From the NCBI GenBank assembly GCA_015277795.1, contig CP063848.1, positions 992,001 through 1,056,000 on the forward strand: 64,000 nucleotides of DNA, given 5' to 3'. Shown here piece by piece: positions 43,770 to 54,099 of this stretch. How positions within the stretch are numbered: position 1 is the first letter of the stretch; each line of letters starts with the position of its first letter. The position numbers and the translations under genes were made by a program. Below the pieces are notes generated by a model. It saw only the letters and a program-made list of their open reading frames with translations, made no database searches and was not told the origin of the DNA. The DNA comes from Massilia sp. UMI-21. Its GTDB lineage: Bacteria; Pseudomonadota; Gammaproteobacteria; Burkholderiales; Burkholderiaceae_D.

Positions 43770-44949
43770 GTCGAAGCCGCGTCATCTGCACGGTTCCGAC
43801 CTGCACGGGATCAGCCGGCTCGGGCTGATGGCGGTGGAGGAAGTGCTCGACCTGGTGGACGCCCTGCAGGCGCGTTTCCTGGCACGCGGCGGCGGCGGCA
43901 TCGCCGGCTTCGCCGTCCGCCGGGCACGCGCCGGCTCCGCGCTGGTGGGCCGCTGGGTGGATGCCTGCCTGGCGCCGCGGCCGGATCCTGGCCACAGCCC
44001 GCCCTCATCGGCCGAACGCGAAGCCGTGCTCGCCGCGCTGAACGGGCTGGTGGGCGATTTCCTGGCCCTGTCGGACAATGCGCTGGCGATCCCGATGCGG
44101 CTGCGCCGCGATGGCCGCCCGCTGGTTCTCGAACGCGCCGCGCTGGCCGCCGCCATTCCCGAGCCAGGCGGCAAACTGCTGATCCTCGCGCATGGCTTGT
44201 GCCGCTGCGACCTGCAGTGGCGGCGCAACCACCACGACCATGGCGAGGCGCTGGCGCGCGACCTGGGCTATACGCCGCTCTACCTCCACTACAACAGCGG
44301 GCTGCACGTCTCGGTCAACGGGCGCGCCTTGTCCGACATGCTCGACACCCTGGTGCGCGAGTGGCCGGTGCCGGTGGAAGAAATCAGCATCCTGGCGCAC
44401 AGCATGGGCGGACTGGTGGCGCGCAGCGCCTGCTACTACGGACGGCGCGCACGTCATGCATGGCTGCGCTCGCTAAGACACATGGTCTTCCTGGGCACGC
44501 CGCACCATGGCGCCCCGCTGGAGCGCACCGGCAACTGGCTGACCGTCACGCTTGGCCGCAACCGCTTCACCGCACCCTTCGCCAGGCTCGGGCAACTGCG
44601 CAGCGCCGGCATCACCGACCTGCGCTACGGGAACCTGGTCGATGCGGACTGGCAGGGCCGCGACCGCTTCGAGCATGCCGGCGACCAGCGCCGGCGGGTA
44701 CCTTTGCCCAGGGGCGTGCGCTGCTATGCGATCGCCGGCAGCACCGGCCGCCGGCTGGGCGACATGCGCGAACGCGTGCTGGGCGACGGCCTGGTGCCGC
44801 TCGACACGGCGCTCGGGCGGCACCCCGACCCGGCCTACACGCTGCGCTTTCCGGAAGCGCACACCTGGATCGCGTTCGGCATCCACCACCTGGACCTGCT
44901 CTCGCGCGTCGAGGTGTACCAGCGCATCCGCGCCTGGCTTGCCGGCTAG
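43735..44949 (+). CDS. Alpha/beta hydrolase, lipase/esterase-like
   Basis: A 404-residue protein of the lipase-like alpha/beta hydrolase group. The oxyanion region is KLLILAHGLCRCDLQW, the nucleophile elbow AHSMGGLVARSACYY (Ser in H-S-M-G-G), then HMVFLGTPHHGAPLER. The conserved Asp and His are probably in GDGLVPLD and HHLDLLSR. The N-terminus HLHGSDLHGISRLGL is typical for a subgroup in beta- and gammaproteobacteria. The start at 43735 keeps that element and overlaps the TPR gene by 35 bases; M at 43828 is the alternative. Given the neighbours, hydrolysis of stored lipid or PHA-related esters is a fair inference. Confidence 0.82.
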   Translation: MSNARDKHSKTESKPRHLHGSDLHGISRLGLMAVEEVLDLVDALQARFLARGGGGIAGFAVRRARAGSALVGRWVDACLAPRPDPGHSPPSSAEREAVLAALNGLVGDFLALSDNALAIPMRLRRDGRPLVLERAALAAAIPEPGGKLLILAHGLCRCDLQWRRNHHDHGEALARDLGYTPLYLHYNSGLHVSVNGRALSDMLDTLVREWPVPVEEISILAHSMGGLVARSACYYGRRARHAWLRSLRHMVFLGTPHHGAPLERTGNWLTVTLGRNRFTAPFARLGQLRSAGITDLRYGNLVDADWQGRDRFEHAGDQRRRVPLPRGVRCYAIAGSTGRRLGDMRERVLGDGLVPLDTALGRHPDPAYTLRFPEAHTWIAFGIHHLDLLSRVEVYQRIRAWLAG

Positions 44950-45861
44950 CGGCGCGGCATGCGCAGCAGGCGTTCGGCGCGGACGCCGAACGGCGGGTAC
45001 AGCCAGGGAAGCAGGCCGATCCTGGCCCGCAGGAAGACCGGCTTGAAGTGGCTGAAGGTACGAAAGCCTTCCTCGCCATGGTAGGCGCCCATGCCCGACT
45101 CGCCGATGCCGCCGAAGGGCAGGCTGTCGGTGCCGGCATGCAGGAAAGTGTCGTTCACGGTGACGCCGCCGGACGTGGTGTGCGCCAGCACCCGCTCGAC
45201 GGTCGCGCGCCGGCGCGCGAACAGGTACAGCGCCAGCGGACGCGGACGCGCATTGATCCAGGCGATCGCCTCATCCAGGCTCGCATACTCCAGCACCGGC
45301 AAGACCGGTCCGAAGATCTCTTCCCGCAAGACGCTGGCGTCCGGTGCCAGTCCGGACAGCGCCACCGGCGGGAACAGTCGGCGCCGGGCGTCGCCAGCCA
45401 CGCCGGACAGCGGCCAGGCGCGGGCGCCGCCGGCAAGCGCCTCGTCGACCATGTCTTGCAGTCGAGCGAGCAGCAGCGGATAATTCCAGGGCACGACGAT
45501 GCCGGCCACGCCCAGCGGCTGCGGCATGAGCCGCGCCGTGCCGGGCCAGAACTTGAATCCCGGGCGCCGCCGCTGCGGCCGCATCCAGCCGGCACCGTGC
45601 CGCAACGAATGCGCGATGCCGTCGAGCACAGGGTTGATCTCGAGCAGTTCTGTCTCGTGAAGCGAGCGGTGGCCGAAGTCGGCGCTGATCGCCGCCGCCA
45701 GTGCGCCGCGCTGCCGCCGCAGGCGGCCCGCACGCAGGGCCCACGGCGCCGGCGGCGTGGCGCGCGCGCTCGTGCTGCTGGCCGAAGATCCGGGTCAGCG
45801 CAGTGCCGGGAACGGCGCCGTCCTCAGTCCCGGACTGGGCGGCCATGGTACTAGCTTCCAT
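44946..45861 (-). pseudogene. Decayed aldehyde dehydrogenase (coniferyl aldehyde dehydrogenase type)
   Basis: The two ends of a CalB-type aldehyde dehydrogenase are present but the middle is missing. The N-terminal part (ISADFGHRSLHETELLEI, then PQPLGVAGIVVPWNYPLLLA) runs directly into a late segment (RLQDMVDEALAGGAR, EEIFGPVLPVLEYASLDEAI, TLHAG-like and PFGGIGESGMGAYHGEEGF). The NAD-binding GSTxxG loop, the catalytic Glu and the catalytic Cys region are lost, about 170 residues, with the junction near 45463. In addition a one-base frameshift in a GC repeat at about 45760-45770 separates the first 28 codons from the rest. The stop overlaps the hydrolase stop region. Not functional as an ALDH. 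Confidence 0.85.
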
Positions 45862-46026
45862 GCCGCCATTGTCGGAAGCGGTCAAGGAGCAGGTTTGAGA
45901 AATATCAAACGACGGCCTACCCGGGCCGCATGATCTCTTCCCGAGCCGGGAAAACAGCCTGCCAAAACGGCCAATATGAACGGGGCCTGCGCTACACTCA
46001 TTGTTTTGTTGCCAAGAAAAACAACA

Positions 46027-47337
46027 ATGAAAAAGACACGCAGCTATCTCCTCCGCGGCCTGCTGGTGCTGGGCATGCTGCTGCTTGCCGCGCTCGGAAT
46101 CGCCCTGTCGAACGCCCGAATCGAACTCACCGAAGCCGGCGTCCACAAGCGTCTTATCGTCCCGCTCGGCGGCGCAGGGAATGCGGGCATCCATACCTAT
46201 GCCGGCACTGGCGACGACGTGCGCCTGCCCGGCTTCCTCGATGGGCCGGTCGTGCGCAAGGGCGCGGACGGCAGCTGGGTGGCGACCTGGTATTGCGAGG
46301 GCGAAGTCGGCCGGCTTGCCGGCAAGGATGGAGACCTGGCGATCGATTGCGCCGGCCGCCGGCACCGGTTCCCGGTATCCCGCGTCCCCACGGTGCCCGG
46401 CGCCGTCTTCGATACGCAGGCGGATACCCTGGTGCTCAGCGATATCGAAGGCAACCTGCGCTTCCTCGATGCCGCCCTGGCGTCGCTCGAGGTGACCGAC
46501 GCTGCCGGCAACTGGCGCTATGGCCGCAAGCACCTCGTGATCGCCGGCGATGCGGTCGATCGCGGGCGCGACGTGTTCGCCGTGCTGTGGCGGCTGTATG
46601 CGCTCAGCCTGCAGGCCCAGGACGCCGGCGGCGCCGTCCACCTGGTGCTGGGGAACCACGAGCAGTATCTGCTGCGCGGGAACATCTCGCGCGCCAACCG
46701 CGACCACCTGCACGCATTGCAGCGGATGGGTGGCCATGTGGAGGCATTCGGCCCCGACACGCTGATCGGCCACTGGCTGCGCCTGCAGCCCGTCATCGTC
46801 AAGAGCGGAAGCACCTTGATCACCCATGGCGGCGTCCATCCCCTGGTGGCCGATGCCGGTTTCACCCTCAGTCATCTCAACAGTGCGATGCGGCGTTACT
46901 GGTCGGGGGACCGGCCGGGCAAGGCGGAGCTCGACGCCGTGATCGGTCCCGCCGGCTTGACCCAGTACCGCGGCTATCTCGAGGATGGCGACGACCGCTA
47001 CGCTCGTGCGACGGCTGCCCAGGTCGGCGACGTGCTTTCCCATTTCGGTGCGAAATCGATCGTCGTCGGACATACCCTGGTCGAGCGCGTGAGCGCGCTG
47101 CACGACGGCCGGGTATGGGCCATCGATGTCAACAGCAATACGGCACGGCCCGAAGCGCTCCTGATCCGCAACGGCGAACCCGGCGTGGTGCCGGTGGGCG
47201 TCGCGCGGCAACTCGACGAAGGGGGCGGACGCCGCCTGACCCGACCTTTCAGCCTGCTCGCGGCGCGCGACCTCGCCATGCTCAAGGAGCTGGTGAATTC
47301 GAACTATGCGCTGGCGCGCATTCCCCAGCCTTACTGA
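46027..47337 (+). CDS. Membrane-anchored metallophosphoesterase
   Basis: A 436-residue calcineurin-like phosphoesterase with an N-terminal transmembrane segment or uncleaved signal ([20 protein letters not shown]), so the catalytic domain probably faces the periplasm. Metal motifs are [32 protein letters not shown] and VVGHT. The first motif has Glu where most relatives have His (usually GDIHG). The substrate is unknown; serine/threonine phosphatase-like and nucleotide phosphatase activities are both possible. The start at 46027 gives MKKTRSYLL; no strong SD is seen. It converges with cobQ and overlaps it by 7 bases. Confidence 0.85.
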   Translation: MKKTRSYLLRGLLVLGMLLLAALGIALSNARIELTEAGVHKRLIVPLGGAGNAGIHTYAGTGDDVRLPGFLDGPVVRKGADGSWVATWYCEGEVGRLAGKDGDLAIDCAGRRHRFPVSRVPTVPGAVFDTQADTLVLSDIEGNLRFLDAALASLEVTDAAGNWRYGRKHLVIAGDAVDRGRDVFAVLWRLYALSLQAQDAGGAVHLVLGNHEQYLLRGNISRANRDHLHALQRMGGHVEAFGPDTLIGHWLRLQPVIVKSGSTLITHGGVHPLVADAGFTLSHLNSAMRRYWSGDRPGKAELDAVIGPAGLTQYRGYLEDGDDRYARATAAQVGDVLSHFGAKSIVVGHTLVERVSALHDGRVWAIDVNSNTARPEALLIRNGEPGVVPVGVARQLDEGGGRRLTRPFSLLAARDLAMLKELVNSNYALARIPQPY

Positions 47338-48803
47338 GCGCCGCTTGCAGGCATGAGCGCCAGCAGCCGCTCGAGTACCGGCGCCGTCGCATCGGCGATG
47401 CGGTCGATGCTGGCCTCGCGCAGGGCGGCCGTGTCGACGACGTGGGTCGACTGCAGCCCGGCCCAGGCCAGCAGTGCCCCGCACGCCTCGGGATGATCGA
47501 AGACGCCGTGCAGGTAAGTGCCCAGCACCTGGCCGTCTTCCGAGCACGCGCCTTCGCTGCGTCCGTCGATGACGAAGGCCGGCCGGTCCATGGCCGCACC
47601 TTGCGATACGCCCATATGGATCTCGTAGCCCTGCAGGCCGAAGCGTTGCCCGTCCGCGCGCGTGGCCTGTCCACTGACCACAGCCAGCCGCTTTTCCTGC
47701 GCCAATTCGGTATCGATGTCGAGCAGTCCCAGCCCTTCCGACACACCGGCTTCAGCCTCGACCCCATGCGGATCCGCCACCGTACGGCCGAGCATCTGGA
47801 AGCCGCCGCAAATCCCGATCAGCTTGCCGCCATAGCGCAGATGCCGGCTCAGCTGCGCCGGCCAGCCCTGCGCCCGCAGCCAGGCCAGGTCGCCACGCGT
47901 GTTCTTGCTGCCCGGGAGGATCACCAGGTCGGCCGCCGGTATCGCCTCGCCCGCACGCACGAAGCGCAGGTCGATCTCCGGGTGCGCGCGCAGCGCGTCG
48001 AAGTCGGTATGGTTGCTCATGCGCGGCAGGCTCGGGACCACGACCCGGAAGCGCCCCCGGCCCGACTGCGCCGGCTGCACGGCATCCTCGGCGTCCAGGT
48101 ACATGCCGTGCAGGTAGGGCAGCACGCCCAGCACCGGCTTGCCGGTCTGCGCTTCCAGCCAGTCGAGCCCCGGTTCGAGCAGCGTGATGTCGCCGCGGAA
48201 GCGGTTGATCACGAAACCGGCGATCCGCCTGCGCTCGGACTCGGACAGGCAGGCCAGGGTGCCGACCAGATGGGCGAACACGCCGCCGCGGTCGATGTCC
48301 GCGACCAGGATCACCGGGCAATCGACCGCCTCGGCGAAGCCCATGTTGGCGATGTCGCGCTCGCGCAGGTTGATCTCGGCCGGGCTGCCAGCGCCTTCCA
48401 CCACCACCGCCTCGTACTGCACCAGCAGGCGTGCATGCGATTCCAGCACCGCGCCCATCGCCACGCTCTTGTACTGGTGGTAGTCGCGCGCGTTCATTTC
48501 TGCGCGCACGCGGCCGTGGATGATCACCTGGGCGCCGGTGTCGCTCGAGGGCTTGAGCAGGACCGGGTTCATGTCGGTGTGCGCGTCGACGCCGGCGGCG
48601 ATCGCCTGCAGCGCCTGGGCGCGCCCGATCTCGCCGCCCTCGCGCGTGACCGCGCTGTTGAGCGCCATGTTTTGCGGCTTGAACGGCGCCACCCGCAGGC
48701 CCCGGCGCAGCAAGAGGCGGCACAGCGCGGCCACCACCGTGCTCTTGCCGGCGTCCGAAGTCGTTCCCTGCACCATCAGGGTACGGAAGGGCAGGGCGCT
48801 CAT
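47331..48803 (-). CDS. cobQ: Cobyric acid synthase
   Basis: A 490-residue glutamine-dependent amidotransferase that amidates four side chains of adenosylcobyrinic acid a,c-diamide. The N-terminal P-loop-like segment is [17 protein letters not shown], followed by KPQNMALNS and [12 protein letters not shown]. The C-terminal glutaminase domain has the nucleophile [11 protein letters not shown] and the downstream YEIHMG and YLHGVFD. Its ATG overlaps the btuF stop as ATGA. It is the last gene of the riboswitch-controlled operon. The cobQ name follows the Pseudomonas denitrificans scheme; cbiP is the same function. Confidence 0.96.
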   Translation of the reverse strand: MSALPFRTLMVQGTTSDAGKSTVVAALCRLLLRRGLRVAPFKPQNMALNSAVTREGGEIGRAQALQAIAAGVDAHTDMNPVLLKPSSDTGAQVIIHGRVRAEMNARDYHQYKSVAMGAVLESHARLLVQYEAVVVEGAGSPAEINLRERDIANMGFAEAVDCPVILVADIDRGGVFAHLVGTLACLSESERRRIAGFVINRFRGDITLLEPGLDWLEAQTGKPVLGVLPYLHGMYLDAEDAVQPAQSGRGRFRVVVPSLPRMSNHTDFDALRAHPEIDLRFVRAGEAIPAADLVILPGSKNTRGDLAWLRAQGWPAQLSRHLRYGGKLIGICGGFQMLGRTVADPHGVEAEAGVSEGLGLLDIDTELAQEKRLAVVSGQATRADGQRFGLQGYEIHMGVSQGAAMDRPAFVIDGRSEGACSEDGQVLGTYLHGVFDHPEACGALLAWAGLQSTHVVDTAALREASIDRIADATAPVLERLLALMPASGAQ

Positions 48804-49681
48804 TGCTTGCGGCGCCGGCGCGCCAGCTCGAGCTTCTCGCACAGGACGGCGGTCCCGGCGATCATGCGCGGACCCGCGCGGTTGAGCAGGTTGCCGTCGA
48901 CCGTGAACAGGTTGTCGTTGCGGGTGGCGTGCAGGCGCCCATACGGCTTCCACAAGCGCACGCCGCCATAGTTCTTTTCGGCGGTGGCGAACACCGCCTC
49001 CGGATCGGCCTGCAAGACGCTTTCGATCGACACGGTCGGCGCGATCACGGTCAGCTTGTCGAAGATGTTCTCGCCGCCGCACAGGCGCAGCGCATCGGTG
49101 ACGATGTGCTTGCCGCTGAGCGTGTACAGCGGCTTGTCCCACACCTGGTAGAAACTGCGCACCGTCGGGCGGCCCGCATAGCGGGTGCGCAGGCCGGCCA
49201 GCTGCCTGCGCAGCTGCGCCGCCGCGGCGTTTGCCACCGTCTCCGTGCCCATCAACTGGCCCAGGCGCAGCAGGTTGTCCGGAATGCTGTCGAGCGTTTG
49301 CGGATCGCTCAGGAACACCGGCACGCCCAGCTGGCGCACCATCTCGATCTGGCGTTCGGCGTTGTTGTGCATCCAGGCGACGATCAGGTCCGGCTTCAGG
49401 CTGATGACGCGCTCGAGGTCGATCTCGCGGTTCGAACCGATGCGCGGGATGCGCTTGGCTGCTTCCGGATAGTCGCTGTAGTCGACCGCGCCGACGATGC
49501 GGCCGCCGCCGCCCGCTGCGAACAGGGTTTCGGTGACGTGCGGCGCCATCGAGATCACCCGCATTGCCGGCTTGCCGAGCGTGACCGCGTTGCCGGCGTC
49601 GTCGCGCACCGTGACCGCAGCCGCCGGCGCGGCGGCGCAAGTGATTGCCAGTGCCGCCACGAGAATGACCATCTGTTTCAT
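48800..49681 (-). CDS. btuF: Cobalamin ABC transporter substrate-binding protein
   Basis: A 293-residue periplasmic protein with signal sequence ([18 protein letters not shown]). It has the helical-backbone binding fold of the BtuF/TroA group: [56 protein letters not shown] and later [19 protein letters not shown]. It would deliver B12 to BtuCD. The start at 49681 is supported by GGAG; an ATG four codons upstream is the alternative. It overlaps its upstream neighbour (ATGA) and downstream cobQ (ATGA). The encoded genes btuC and btuD lie earlier in the same operon, not adjacent. Confidence 0.93.
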   Translation of the reverse strand: MKQMVILVAALAITCAAAPAAAVTVRDDAGNAVTLGKPAMRVISMAPHVTETLFAAGGGGRIVGAVDYSDYPEAAKRIPRIGSNREIDLERVISLKPDLIVAWMHNNAERQIEMVRQLGVPVFLSDPQTLDSIPDNLLRLGQLMGTETVANAAAAQLRRQLAGLRTRYAGRPTVRSFYQVWDKPLYTLSGKHIVTDALRLCGGENIFDKLTVIAPTVSIESVLQADPEAVFATAEKNYGGVRLWKPYGRLHATRNDNLFTVDGNLLNRAGPRMIAGTAVLCEKLELARRRRKQ

Positions 49682-50658
49682 CGATTGCTCCATGTGTGAA
49701 GTGCTGCCTGCAGCCGTTCCCAACCGGCTTCGTCCGGCGGCAGACCGACCCGGATGCCGCGCCCGGCCTCGCGGAACAGGCGGCACCAGATGCCTTGACG
49801 CGCCAGGTGCGTGTGGAAAGCCTCCGGCTGCGCTTCGGGCCACCAGTGAAACAGCGGCGTACCCGTCGCACGGATGCCGTGCGCCTCCAGCAGGCTGCGC
49901 ATGCGCCGGCCGGCAAGCTGCAGCCGTGCGAAGCTCGCACGCTGCCAGGCAGTGTCGCGCAGGGCCTGCAGCGCCACCGTCTGGGCCGGACCGCTGACGG
50001 CCCACGGTCCCAACAGGTCCGCGAGTGCCTGCAAGGTTGCCGCCTCGGCGCCGACGAAGCCCAGCCGCAGGCCCGCCAGGCCGAAGAACTTGCCGACCGA
50101 ACGCAGCACGATCAGGCCGGGTTGCGCCGTGTGGGCGGCGACGCTGAGCGCCGGATCGGTATCGCCGAAGGCCTCGTCGACGACCAGCCAGCCGCCGCGC
50201 GGGGCCAGCCGCACCGCCCAGTCCAGCAGGCGCCCGGGCGCGATCGCCGCGCCGGTCGGGTTGTTCGGATTGACCACCACCACCACGTCGCTGCTGTCGA
50301 TCGCGGCCTCCAGCCCGGCATGGGCAGCGAGGCGCAAGCGGTGCCCATGCTTGCCCCAGGCGTGCGCGTGTTCGGCATAGGAGGGCGCCGATACGGTGAC
50401 GCGCGACGGCGCGCGCAGCCGGGGGAGCGCCTGGATCGCCGCCTGCGTGCCCGCTACCGGCAGCAGGTCGGGCGCGCCATAGCAGGCGCAGGCTGCCGCG
50501 ACCAGCGCCGGATCCGGCTCGGGCAGGCGATGCCAGGCGTCGGCAGGAAGGGCAGGTGCGGGATAGCCCAGCGGATTGATACCGGTCGACAGGTCGAGCC
50601 AGTCATCGCGCCCGTACAGGCGGGCGGCCTCGCGCAGCTTGCCGCCATGTTCAAGCAT
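49678..50658 (-). CDS. cobD: L-threonine-O-3-phosphate decarboxylase
   Basis: A 326-residue PLP enzyme of the class I aminotransferase fold that makes (R)-1-aminopropan-2-yl phosphate, the linker between corrin ring and nucleotide. Motifs: [37 protein letters not shown] and the PLP-Lys segment [16 protein letters not shown]. Named cobD in Salmonella and cobC in Pseudomonas; here cobD is used in the Salmonella sense. Its start overlaps the cbiB stop by 8 bases and its stop overlaps the btuF start (ATGA). Confidence 0.94.
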   Translation of the reverse strand: MLEHGGKLREAARLYGRDDWLDLSTGINPLGYPAPALPADAWHRLPEPDPALVAAACACYGAPDLLPVAGTQAAIQALPRLRAPSRVTVSAPSYAEHAHAWGKHGHRLRLAAHAGLEAAIDSSDVVVVVNPNNPTGAAIAPGRLLDWAVRLAPRGGWLVVDEAFGDTDPALSVAAHTAQPGLIVLRSVGKFFGLAGLRLGFVGAEAATLQALADLLGPWAVSGPAQTVALQALRDTAWQRASFARLQLAGRRMRSLLEAHGIRATGTPLFHWWPEAQPEAFHTHLARQGIWCRLFREAGRGIRVGLPPDEAGWERLQAALHTWSNR

Positions 50659-51595
50659 GTGCGCTCCGCATCAGCGCAATCACGGCCGCGGCGCAGGCCA
50701 GGCCGAGCCAGAGCAGGGTCGTGTGTAGCACCAGGCGCCAGGCGCGCGCGATGTCCGCCGCGGTGGCGCCAGGACCTGTGCCCAGTGGCGGGCGCTGCTC
50801 GAGCTCACCGTCGTAGACCGCGGCGCCGCCGAGCGATATCCCGAGCGCGCCGGCGCCGCTGGCCATCACCGGCCCGGCGTTCGGGCTGCTCCAGGCGGAG
50901 GCTTGCGTGCGCCAGCAGCGCCAGGCGCGTGCCTGCGCCGTTCCCGCCAGCAGGACATAGGACAGCGCCGTCAGCCGTGCCGGCACATAATTCAGCGCGT
51001 CGTCGATGCGCGCAGCCGCACGGCCGAACAGGTTGAAGCGTGCGTTCCGGTAGCCCCACATCGCATCGAGCGTGTTCGCCAGCCGGAACAGGACCGCGCC
51101 GGCGCCGCCCGCCACCATGAACCAGAACAGCGTGGCGAACACCGCGTCGTTGCCGTTCTCGAGCAGCGACTCGGCGCCCGCCTTCGCCAGGTCGGATTCC
51201 TGTGCGTGTTGCGTGTCGCGGCTGACGATCCACGCGGTGCGCAGGCGCGCCGTCTCCAGGTCGCCCGCACGCAGGGCGTCGACGATCGGCAGCGCATGCT
51301 CGCGCAGGCTGCGCAGCCCGATGCAGGCATACAGCAGGACCGCATGCAGCCACAGGCCGGCATGCGCGATCGCCAACCAGGCCAGCAGGGCCAGGGGCGG
51401 CACCGCCAGGGCCCACGCCAGCAGTCCGCGCGCGAAGCGCCGGCTGCCGCGGTTCAGCCAGGCTTCGATGCCTTGCGCCAGCCGGCCGAAACCGACCAGC
51501 GGATGCCAGCGGCGCGGCTCGCCCAGCAGCAGGTCGAGCAGGATGCCCGCCGCCAGCAGGCCGGCCAGCTGGGGCCAGGTCAGGCCGCTCAGCAT
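50651..51595 (-). CDS. cbiB: Adenosylcobinamide-phosphate synthase
   Basis: A 314-residue integral membrane enzyme that attaches aminopropanol (phosphate) to adenosylcobyric acid. Family signature: [17 protein letters not shown] near the N-terminus, then [28 protein letters not shown] and [12 protein letters not shown]. Several transmembrane helices are visible. It sits next to cobD, which makes its substrate, with overlapping ends on both sides (7 bases into cobU, 8 into cobD). Confidence 0.94.
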   Translation of the reverse strand: MLSGLTWPQLAGLLAAGILLDLLLGEPRRWHPLVGFGRLAQGIEAWLNRGSRRFARGLLAWALAVPPLALLAWLAIAHAGLWLHAVLLYACIGLRSLREHALPIVDALRAGDLETARLRTAWIVSRDTQHAQESDLAKAGAESLLENGNDAVFATLFWFMVAGGAGAVLFRLANTLDAMWGYRNARFNLFGRAAARIDDALNYVPARLTALSYVLLAGTAQARAWRCWRTQASAWSSPNAGPVMASGAGALGISLGGAAVYDGELEQRPPLGTGPGATAADIARAWRLVLHTTLLWLGLACAAAVIALMRSAHA

Positions 51596-52149
51596 GCATC
51601 CCCTTTCAGCACGAGCGGCAGCCCGGCCGCCACGAACACGGCGCGATCGGCGGCCGCCGCCACCGCCTGGTTCAGCCAGCCCGCTTCGTCGGTAAAGCAG
51701 CGCGATACCGCGCCCTGGGGAACGATGCCCATGCCGACCTCGTTCGCGACGAAGACGAGGTCGCCCTTGACGCCGGCGTGCAGCAGATCGAGCAGCGCCG
51801 CGCGTTCCTGGTGGAAGCGCTCCGGCAGCGCCGGTTCGCCCACATCCGGCCAGGCGCGGCCGTCGCAGAACATCAGGTTGCTCAGCCAGAGCGTCAGGCA
51901 ATCCACCAGCACCAGACGCCCGGGCGCGCATTGCGCGCGCAGCACCGAGGCCAGCGCCAGCTCCTCCTCGACCGTGCGCCACCGGGCCGGGCGGCGCGCG
52001 CGGTGCCGCGCAATGCGCGCCGTCATTTCGGCGTCGCCCGCACGCGCGGTGGCCACATACACGACTTCCTTGCCCGAAGCGCGGGCCAGTCCTTCGGCAT
52101 GGCGACTCTTGCCCGAGCGGGCGCCGCCGAGCACCAGGGTGCAACTCAC
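51589..52149 (-). CDS. cobU: Adenosylcobinamide kinase/guanylyltransferase, GTG start
   Basis: A 186-residue bifunctional enzyme (cobU/cobP) that phosphorylates adenosylcobinamide and adds GMP. The Walker A loop is [15 protein letters not shown]. Other hallmarks are [13 protein letters not shown], the RHRARRP segment with the guanylylated His region, [12 protein letters not shown] and [13 protein letters not shown]. The start is GTG within a GTGA overlap with the cobB stop; no in-frame ATG fits. It belongs to nucleotide-loop assembly together with cobS, cobT and cobC upstream of the riboswitch. Confidence 0.94.
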   Translation of the reverse strand: MSCTLVLGGARSGKSRHAEGLARASGKEVVYVATARAGDAEMTARIARHRARRPARWRTVEEELALASVLRAQCAPGRLVLVDCLTLWLSNLMFCDGRAWPDVGEPALPERFHQERAALLDLLHAGVKGDLVFVANEVGMGIVPQGAVSRCFTDEAGWLNQAVAAAADRAVFVAAGLPLVLKGDAC

Positions 52150-53447
52150 GATGCGCCTGCGCCGAGCAGCGCCGCTATCGCCGGCGGGTTCGAAGGAAAG
52201 TAAGCGTGGAAGTACGAGGCGGTGAGCGAGCCGATGCGGTACACCGCTTCGCCTTGCGCGCCGTTGCCGGTCTTGACGGTATGCGCCCGGGCCTCCACCG
52301 ACGTCTCCAGGCGCGAATAATGGAAACTGTGGCCGCGCACCGGACCGAACCGGGTCGGCATGGCATGGGCGCCGAGGCCGGCCAGGCGCGGCTGCATGTG
52401 CACTTCGCCCGGCAGCAGGCCGGCCATCGGCCAGCGCCGTCCGTCCTTGTCGGTCAGGCCGTCGGCCAGCACCATCATGCCGCCGCATTCGGCCAGGATC
52501 GGCAAGCCGCGCGCGTGGGCGTCGCGGATCGAGCACTGCCAGCGGGATGCCCGGGCGAGCGTCTCGCCATGCAGTTCCGGATAGCCGCCCGGCAGGAACA
52601 CGGCATCGGCATCCATCGGTAGCGCTTCGTTTGCCAGCGGCGAGAAATAGCGCAGGCGCGCTCCCATCTTGTCCAGCAGCTCGATGTTGGCAGGGTAGAG
52701 GAAGCAGAAGGCCGCATCGCGCGCGATGGCGACCGTGCGCCCGTCCAGCAGCCGGCCCGGGTGCTGCCACGCGGAGGGCGACTGCGCCATCTTGGGCAGG
52801 GCCTTCCATGCCCCTTCGTCGAAGTGCAGATCGTCCGCGAGCTGGTCGAGCAGCGCATCCAGTCCGTCGACCTCGCCGGGCAAGACCAGGCCGAGATGAC
52901 GCTCCGGCAGCGGCCGGTCCTGGCGCGGCAGCCAGCCGACCAGGGGGATCTCGCGCAGCGACGCGGCCACCATGCCCGCGTGGCCCTCGCTGGCGATGCG
53001 GTTGGCGACCACGCCGGCCAGCGCTACCGGCCCGTAGTCGCGCAATCCGCGCGCTACCGCACCGACGGTCTGGGCCATGGCCGAGGCATCGATCACCGCC
53101 AGCACCGGGACGCCGAATTCGCGCGACAGGTCCGCCGCCGACGGCGAGCCGTCGTACAGGCCCATCACGCCTTCGACCAGGATCGCATCGGCTTCGCGCG
53201 CCGCGTCGTGCAGTCGGCGCCGGCACTCTTCGACGCCGACCATCCACAGGTCGAGCGTATGGACCGGCGCGCCGGACGCGCGTTCGAGCAGCATCGGGTC
53301 GATGAAGTCCGGCCCGCACTTGAAGACCCGCACCCGCAAGCCCTGGCGCAGCAGCTTGCGCGCCAGGGCGGCGGTGACGCTGGTCTTGCCCTGGCCTGAA
53401 GCCATTGCCGCGACCAGCACGGCGCGGGCGCCCGCATCCCTGTTCAT
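52146..53447 (-). CDS. cobB: Cobyrinic acid a,c-diamide synthase
   Basis: A 433-residue glutamine amidotransferase (cobB/cbiA) that amidates carboxylates a and c of (hydrogeno)cobyrinic acid. The N-terminal ATP site is [20 protein letters not shown], followed by [15 protein letters not shown] and EGVMGLYDG. The glutaminase domain has [16 protein letters not shown] with the nucleophile Cys, and GHSFHYSR. The start at 53447 follows the cobO stop by one base and gives [10 protein letters not shown]; ten further codons upstream are open but unlikely. Its presence means that the cluster can act on cobyrinic acid, not only on imported corrinoids. Confidence 0.94.
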   Translation of the reverse strand: MNRDAGARAVLVAAMASGQGKTSVTAALARKLLRQGLRVRVFKCGPDFIDPMLLERASGAPVHTLDLWMVGVEECRRRLHDAAREADAILVEGVMGLYDGSPSAADLSREFGVPVLAVIDASAMAQTVGAVARGLRDYGPVALAGVVANRIASEGHAGMVAASLREIPLVGWLPRQDRPLPERHLGLVLPGEVDGLDALLDQLADDLHFDEGAWKALPKMAQSPSAWQHPGRLLDGRTVAIARDAAFCFLYPANIELLDKMGARLRYFSPLANEALPMDADAVFLPGGYPELHGETLARASRWQCSIRDAHARGLPILAECGGMMVLADGLTDKDGRRWPMAGLLPGEVHMQPRLAGLGAHAMPTRFGPVRGHSFHYSRLETSVEARAHTVKTGNGAQGEAVYRIGSLTASYFHAYFPSNPPAIAALLGAGAS

Positions 53448-53448
53448 G

Positions 53449-54099
53449 TCACCACTCCGTCCCGGCCTGGGCCGCAATGCCCGCCTTGAAGGCGTGCTTC
53501 ACCACGTTCATTTCGGTGACCGTGTCGGCCACCGCCACCAGTTCCGGTGGCGCTGCGCGGCCGGTCACCACCACGTGCTGCATGACCGGGCGGTCGAGCA
53601 GGTCGGCGATGACCGTATCCACGTCGAGGTATCGGTACTTGAGCGCGATGTTCAGCTCGTCCAGCACCACCATGCCGTAGCTCGGGTCGCCAAGAAAGCG
53701 CCGGGCCTGCGCCCAGGCTTCCTTGGCCTTGGCAATGTCGCGTTCGCGGTCCTGGGTCTCCCAGGTATAGCCTTCGCCCATCGCATGGAAGCTGACTTCG
53801 TCGGGAAAGCGGCGCAGGAATTTTTCCTCGCCGGTCGACATGGCGCCCTTGATGAACTGGACCACGCCCACCTTCATGCCGTGCCCCAGGGCGCGCGCCA
53901 CCATTCCGAAGGCGCTCGAGCTCTTGCCCTTGCCGTTGCCGGTATTGACGATGAGGATGCCGATTTCCTTGTCTGCCGCCGCGATTTTTGCGTCGATGAC
54001 GGCCTTCTTGCGCGCCATGCGCAGGCGGTGGCGCTCGTTGAGCACCAGGGCGTCATCGCGATGCGTTTCGCTGTGGCTCGTGTCGTTCATGTCGTTCAT
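53449..54099 (-). CDS. cobO: Corrinoid adenosyltransferase, CobO/BtuR type
   Basis: A 216-residue ATP:cob(I)alamin adenosyltransferase. The inverted P-loop GNGKGKSSSAFGM, VQFIKGAMSTGEE, MGEGYTWETQD and the metal-binding VVLDELNIALKYRYLD are all family hallmarks. It makes the Co-C bond of adenosylcobalamin precursors. The start at 54099 overlaps the upstream btuD stop as ATGA; the Met three codons later (54090) is an alternative. It is the first biosynthetic gene after the transport genes in the operon. Confidence 0.96.
   Translation of the reverse strand: MNDMNDTSHSETHRDDALVLNERHRLRMARKKAVIDAKIAAADKEIGILIVNTGNGKGKSSSAFGMVARALGHGMKVGVVQFIKGAMSTGEEKFLRRFPDEVSFHAMGEGYTWETQDRERDIAKAKEAWAQARRFLGDPSYGMVVLDELNIALKYRYLDVDTVIADLLDRPVMQHVVVTGRAAPPELVAVADTVTEMNVVKHAFKAGIAAQAGTEW

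Noticed and set aside
45271..47547. A 758-codon minus-strand frame across the metallophosphoesterase and aldehyde dehydrogenase relic
   Set aside because: Only its end corresponds to the first codons of the relic. The rest is antisense to a clear plus-strand gene.
47331..49940. A single minus-strand frame spanning cobQ and the btuF region, suggesting a fusion
   Set aside because: Upstream of 48803 this frame is out of phase with the btuF protein, which has full family features. cobQ has its own start in an ATGA overlap.
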